Position numbers and translations under genes: made by a program. A stretch of 64,000 nucleotides of DNA, from assembly GCA_020847855.1 (NCBI GenBank), contig JADLBH010000002.1, positions 1 through 64,000 on the forward strand, read 5' to 3'. Each line of letters begins with the position of its first letter. Position 1 is the first letter of the stretch. Positions 60,325 to 64,000 of this stretch are shown here, piece after piece. The notes below the pieces were generated by a model, which was given only the letters and a program-made list of their open reading frames with translations, did no database searches and was not told where the DNA came from. This DNA comes from Fimbriimonadaceae bacterium (GTDB lineage: Bacteria > Armatimonadota > Fimbriimonadia > Fimbriimonadales > Fimbriimonadaceae).

Positions 60325-62607
60325 TTAAGGATTCGGGGGTGGCGGATTCCCCGAGCCCCGCGCCCTCTCGCGCTGCCTGCCTCGACCGTCCATCCTGGCC
60401 TTGGCCTCCTCGTAGGACTTCTCATACGCCCGCCGGAATGCGTCGGGCAGGAGGTTTGCCGCGGTGCCCGAGGTGGTGTCCGCCTTGGCTGGGTCCACGA
60501 GAGTTCGGGTCATCGTGATGTTGGGAGCGAGTAGGAACGTCAATGTGTACCGGGTTTCCGAGGTCGGGGCGTAGCTCTCCGTGCCTCGATTCGAGAACCC
60601 AGGGACGTTTTCGCCGCGGCTGGCAAACATGTCGCGCATGGCGGCCTCGCGCCCGAGTTGCTCGGGCGAGGTGTAACGACCCGACCCTGACCCAGGGCTG
60701 AAGGCATAAAGGACGTCCCGTCGGCTTGTGCTCAAGGTCAGGGCACTGCCGCCCGGCAGTCCAGTCGGCAGTACCTCGGTTCGCTCATCGAGCATGGATC
60801 GGTTGCCGAACCTCTGTATCAAGGGGGCTCCGTTGCCCCTGCCCTGCACCTGGATCGCGAGCTCGAGCGTTTGCGCCGCGGGGCCGGGGGGCCGCCCGCC
60901 CCCTGACTGCCTTCGAACGTCAGGCCCGTCGTCCGAGTTGTACACCATTCCGGCGACGGCTTGGACGGCACCGCTCAGGCCCACGAGCGGCTTGGGAATC
61001 TTGCTTTCCAGCGCGGCGAAGTCCGGGCCCTGCAGCCTGCCGAAGACTTGCAGGGCCGCCCTCGAGTCACCGTAGACATCGTCGAAGCGTTGCTCTGCGC
61101 CATGATCGAGGGCGACGATCACGGCGGCGTCCACACCGCCGGGCACCGAAGGCGCGTCGAGGCTGTAGCGAGCGAGGTCGGCGAGCCGCATGACCCCGTT
61201 CTTCGCCGTGTTCGAGGCGAGGAGCTCCAGGTCGTGGCGGTCGGCCCGCTCGGCTCGCGACCGGAGTAGATCCTTGGGCTCGACGACCGTCCATCCGTCC
61301 GCCCTATTGACCCGGATTGGAGATGCCTGGTCGCCCAGGAACGCCTTTCCGGATCTTTCTCGGACGATCGCAGAGGCCGCGTAGGACAGCAACGAATCTG
61401 GCAGACAGGCGACGAGGTCGCCTTCGCCCACGGAATATTTCACCGCCTCACCGGCAAAGAGGGAAAGCGGGTCGTGCTTGGAGGGCTTTGCGAGCATCGC
61501 CAAGAGCGTCGCGCCCGCCGCCGCCCGCTCAGTGCCCTCGGTGGGGGAGCCTAGGACGAAGACACTGTCCTCCTCTCCCGAGAACGACATGCTCACGGCG
61601 GTCGCCGTGACGATCCCGCCGAACCCCGCGCCGGGGCGCATCAGGGCATGGGCCGCCTCTCGTGCGGCTTCGGAGACTTCGATCCCGTCCTGGGGAGCCG
61701 ACTTCTGAGCTTCGGCGGGGCCTGCCGGCCCGGCGTCGAAGTCCATGGAAGCCCCCAGCGACAGGAAGCCCCGTCCAAGCACCGTACCATTGGCACTGGC
61801 GGCGAAGTACTCGAGGCGGACCGAGTCTTGCTCGCCGTTGGCGATCAAGAACACCTTGGCGACGGACGGTGGTTGCGCAGGCTGGTCGGGCTGGTTGGCA
61901 CTGCCCGGCCTTCCTTCCGGTCCCCACCTGGGCATGGAGTTTCGGAACGCTAGTTCCTCGCCCAGGAACGTCTGGGCGTCCCGCAACGGGTTCCCACCCA
62001 TTCGCTTTTGCATCGCCGTGGGCGCGGAGGAGAACACGACGCGCTGGCCCTCTGCGATCGCCGCGAAGTCGCGGCCGTTCATCGCGGCGATGGCACGTAC
62101 GATCGCCCGTCCCCCTGGCATGGAGGTCATCCTGAAGTTCGCGCCTCCCATCCTCGTGGCGACCCGCCGCTCGCCACCCTCGTTGCTCTCCTCGGTCACG
62201 ACCCCGGCCTCCTGCTTGAACTTGGCCGGGTCGAAGTCCCCCGCCTCTTCCAATTCCTTCTTCATGCGGGCAATCTCGTCGTCGAACTTTTTGGTCCGGG
62301 CGGCGAGCGCGTCGCGGGCGAGTTGCTTGGTCCTAACCGTGTCGTCGTAGAGCCGCATCGTGCCGTCGCTTTCCGTGCGCCACGTTCCCCCTACCACTTG
62401 GGCCAATCGAGCGAGCAAGGCGTCGGGCTCGACCTCGCTGACGGAGACCTGGACGACGGCAGACCCCATCGCGGAGGTTGTGGCGAGCTTCAACCCCGAT
62501 TCGGCCGAGATCTTGGCGAGGGCGCGATCGAGAGGCATGGGCTCGATCGCGAAGCTGACCGGTGCCCCGATCGCCAGGTAACAGAGGTAGGCGGCGGAAG
62601 AAATCAT
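60325..62607 (-). CDS. Exported protein with STN-like N-terminal domain
   Basis: A 760-residue protein with a signal peptide (1-20, ending VSFA). Residues about 21-95 fit the secretin/TonB short N-terminal (STN) fold: MPLDRALAKISAESGLKLATTSAMG, then VSVSEVEPDALLARLAQVVGGTWR. After that come a charged coiled segment (about 97-140), long Gly/Ala/Pro-rich stretches and a disordered Arg/Pro tail. No secretin channel domain is visible, so this is not a normal secretin. Start: a TTG at 62610 directly precedes the ATG chosen. Role unknown; possibly an envelope adaptor. Confidence 0.78.
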   Translation of the reverse strand: MISSAAYLCYLAIGAPVSFAIEPMPLDRALAKISAESGLKLATTSAMGSAVVQVSVSEVEPDALLARLAQVVGGTWRTESDGTMRLYDDTVRTKQLARDALAARTKKFDDEIARMKKELEEAGDFDPAKFKQEAGVVTEESNEGGERRVATRMGGANFRMTSMPGGRAIVRAIAAMNGRDFAAIAEGQRVVFSSAPTAMQKRMGGNPLRDAQTFLGEELAFRNSMPRWGPEGRPGSANQPDQPAQPPSVAKVFLIANGEQDSVRLEYFAASANGTVLGRGFLSLGASMDFDAGPAGPAEAQKSAPQDGIEVSEAAREAAHALMRPGAGFGGIVTATAVSMSFSGEEDSVFVLGSPTEGTERAAAGATLLAMLAKPSKHDPLSLFAGEAVKYSVGEGDLVACLPDSLLSYAASAIVRERSGKAFLGDQASPIRVNRADGWTVVEPKDLLRSRAERADRHDLELLASNTAKNGVMRLADLARYSLDAPSVPGGVDAAVIVALDHGAEQRFDDVYGDSRAALQVFGRLQGPDFAALESKIPKPLVGLSGAVQAVAGMVYNSDDGPDVRRQSGGGRPPGPAAQTLELAIQVQGRGNGAPLIQRFGNRSMLDERTEVLPTGLPGGSALTLSTSRRDVLYAFSPGSGSGRYTSPEQLGREAAMRDMFASRGENVPGFSNRGTESYAPTSETRYTLTFLLAPNITMTRTLVDPAKADTTSGTAANLLPDAFRRAYEKSYEEAKARMDGRGRQRERARGSGNPPPPNP

Positions 62608-62629
62608 CAACTACATTACGGGACGAACG

Positions 62630-62651
62630 GGCTCCCCGGTTCCTGGGAGCC
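62630..62651. repeat. Inverted repeat in the divergent 62.6 kb promoter region
   Basis: GGCTCCC (62630-62636) and GGGAGCC (62645-62651) form a 7-bp stem with an 8-nt loop between the STN-domain gene and the pseudouridine synthase gene. The arm sequence resembles that of the rplJ leader hairpin. It could be a 5' hairpin of either divergent transcript. Confidence 0.4.
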
Positions 62652-62679
62652 TATCCGACCCAGGGGTACAAAATGGCGC

Positions 62680-63579
62680 ATGACCCTGCGGGCGGACCGG
62701 CGGGAGCGCCTGGACATGTTTCTGGCCCGCTCGGTTGAAGGAATGAGCAGGAGCCAGGTTGCCCGTTGGATTGCGGCGGGCGCCGTTCAGGTGGAAGGCA
62801 AGCCCGCGGGCCGCGCCGGTCAACCCCTGAAGCCGGGCATGGTGGTGGACGTCACACCCCCGGTGCAGGAGCCGCACAGCCTAGAACCGGTCGAGATACC
62901 GCTCGACATCGTGCTGGAGGACGACCGTCTCCTCGTCGTGAACAAGCCCAGGGGATTGGTGGTCCACCCGGCATCGAGCTACACGGGCCCCACCCTGGTT
63001 CACGCACTGCTCGCCCGGGGCGGGGGGCTCAGCCAAGGATCGGCCGCCTACCGGCCAGGGATCGTGCACCGCTTGGATCGGCACACGACCGGCTTGATCG
63101 TCGTGGCCAAGGACGAACCGTGCCATCGGTCGCTTGCAGGACAGTTCTCCCGGCGCGAGGCGGGAAGGGTCTATGCTGCGATCGGGCACGGTACGCCGCG
63201 TTGGGAGGAACAGACCGTCGAGCTGCCGATCGGTCGCGACCCGAGGAACCGGCAACGCATGGCGGTCGTGCAGGGAGGGAAGGAGGCTCGAACCCGTCTT
63301 GCCGCACTGAGGAAGGCAGCGGGAGGCACGCTTATCCTTGCGAGGCTCGACACTGGAAGGACTCACCAGGTGCGGGTCCACCTCGCAGCCCTGGGCCACG
63401 GCGTGAGGGGCGACCTTGTCTACTCCACCGGCGAGTGGGCGCAAGGGCCCTTGCAACTCCACGCTGGGCTTCTTCGCTTCGTCCATCCTACGGACTCACG
63501 ACCGGTGACCGTGTATGCTCCCCCGCCGGGCGACTTCCTCGCCCAACTCGCGCGAGAAGAGGTTGAACAATGGAACTGA
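62680..63579 (+). CDS. RluD-type ribosomal large subunit pseudouridine synthase
   Basis: A 299-residue RluA/RluD-family pseudouridine synthase. An S4 RNA-binding domain (about 10-55, RLDMFLARSVEGMSRSQVARW and GAVQVEGKPAGR) precedes the catalytic domain, with the nucleophilic Asp133 in HRLDRHTTG. The LARLDTGRTHQVRVHLA motif completes the family pattern. Position on 23S rRNA is not determined by sequence alone, though the S4 domain favours RluD-like sites. The ATG at 62680 marks the start of S4 homology; the open frame upstream is antisense to the STN gene. It overlaps the next gene. Confidence 0.93.
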   Translation: MTLRADRRERLDMFLARSVEGMSRSQVARWIAAGAVQVEGKPAGRAGQPLKPGMVVDVTPPVQEPHSLEPVEIPLDIVLEDDRLLVVNKPRGLVVHPASSYTGPTLVHALLARGGGLSQGSAAYRPGIVHRLDRHTTGLIVVAKDEPCHRSLAGQFSRREAGRVYAAIGHGTPRWEEQTVELPIGRDPRNRQRMAVVQGGKEARTRLAALRKAAGGTLILARLDTGRTHQVRVHLAALGHGVRGDLVYSTGEWAQGPLQLHAGLLRFVHPTDSRPVTVYAPPPGDFLAQLAREEVEQWN

Positions 63580-64000
63580 GGCAAGGGCGATTCGAGGACG
63601 AGGCACACGCAGCCCCGGCATGGAGATTGTTGGCAAGGGCGGCGAGCCGTACGGAGAAGGACTTGGACGCCAACGACGAAGTGGCTCGCGCCAACTTTCA
63701 GCGGTGGCCGATCCCTCACTTTCGCGAGCTCTCCCACGCCGACCTTTCGAACGCTTTCGGGCTCGATCGCTTCGAGTCGCGCAGGCTGCTCGCGGCGATG
63801 GAGTTGGGAGTGCGGATCGGTGCCTCGGCGCACGGAGTCGCCGATCAGGCAGCGGGCGTCCAGGAGGCGTTTCAGCTCTTCCGTGACCTGGCCGATGAGC
63901 GTCAAGAGCACTTCGTTGCTGCATACCTGGACGCGAAGGCCAACGTGATCGAGCGCAAGACCATCCACAAAGGGACGGTGACAGCCTCGCTCGTCGGTGC
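63570..64000 (+). CDS. radC: RadC-like (JAB-domain) protein, partial at window end
   Basis: The frame starts with ATG 8 bp inside the end of the pseudouridine synthase gene, after GAGG, and runs off the window (143 complete codons). The first ~85 residues match the helix-hairpin-helix part of RadC (LSHADLSNAFGLDRFESRRLLAAMELG). The following segment, DERQEHFVAAYLDAKANVIERKTIHKGTVTASLVG, is the start of the JAB/MPN-like RadC domain. The zinc-binding HxHPSGD motif would lie outside the window. The usual N-terminal PRERL start is replaced by a divergent sequence. Confidence 0.82.
   Translation, partial: MELRQGRFEDEAHAAPAWRLLARAASRTEKDLDANDEVARANFQRWPIPHFRELSHADLSNAFGLDRFESRRLLAAMELGVRIGASAHGVADQAAGVQEAFQLFRDLADERQEHFVAAYLDAKANVIERKTIHKGTVTASLVG

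Noticed and set aside
62008-62679. Extended N-terminus for the RluD-type protein
   Set aside because: It runs antisense through the STN-domain gene, and S4 homology starts only at the ATG at 62680.

Overview
The window is 64 kb of a GC-rich bacterial chromosome with dense, mostly housekeeping gene content. The mix points to a soil or freshwater bacterium of the Armatimonadota, probably Fimbriimonadia-like. The clues are several secreted proteins with PEP-CTERM sorting tails, the menaquinone gene mqnD of the futalosine route, two tandem PilT-type ATPases, a histone-H1-like lysine-rich protein, and frequent GTG/TTG starts with 4-nt stop/start overlaps. The lineage is inferred from gene content; there is no rRNA gene here to fix it.

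Layout. 0-12 kb: rplJ-rplL (minus) with an L10-leader hairpin, a secreted YCII-like protein, an orphan GlmL/MutL-type ASKHA protein, the (p)ppGpp enzyme Rel, then a MoxR ATPase / DUF58 / transglutaminase operon running into holA. 12-26 kb: extracellular glycan metabolism (GH78 rhamnosidase, GH20 hexosaminidase), two large secreted proteins sharing a C-terminal module, a run of small soil-bacterium genes (DoxX, DUF1801, DUF899, YdeI-like) and a PEP-CTERM protein. 26-33 kb: TauE/SafE exporter, tRNA-Glu(CTC), ppk1 and a Ppx/GppA phosphatase. Between the two polyphosphate genes, on the opposite strand, sits a four-gene cassette: a thioredoxin-like CxxC membrane protein whose N-terminus is built on an 11.8-copy TCAGG repeat, a prepilin-like protein, a 12-cysteine exported peptide and a membrane-anchored protein.

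32-42 kb: tRNA-Arg(GCG), a MerC-like protein, mqnD, a GAF-GAF histidine kinase coupled to an M16 peptidase, an FAH-family protein, a CheY-like regulator, a three-part protein (aromatic/Asn domain, lysine-rich tail, beta domain) and dnaK. 42-49 kb is an accessory and partly decayed stretch: a tail-spike-like beta-helix gene broken by an in-frame TGA and a poly-G frameshift, a PEP-CTERM gene, an AraC regulator, and a secreted propeller-like gene with another poly-G frameshift. 49-64 kb: two overlapping pilT genes, a third PEP-CTERM gene, an aldehyde dehydrogenase, an exported-protein/rsmG operon, a TPR lipoprotein translationally linked to leuS, an STN-domain protein, an RluD-type pseudouridine synthase and the start of a radC-like gene.

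The most promising candidate for an undescribed system is the phase-variable-looking thiol/prepilin/Cys-rich-peptide cassette at 29.45-31.74 kb. Next come the C-terminal module shared by three secreted proteins (17.3-17.7, 17.9-18.3 and 48.1-48.6 kb) and the H1-like fusion protein at 38.9 kb.
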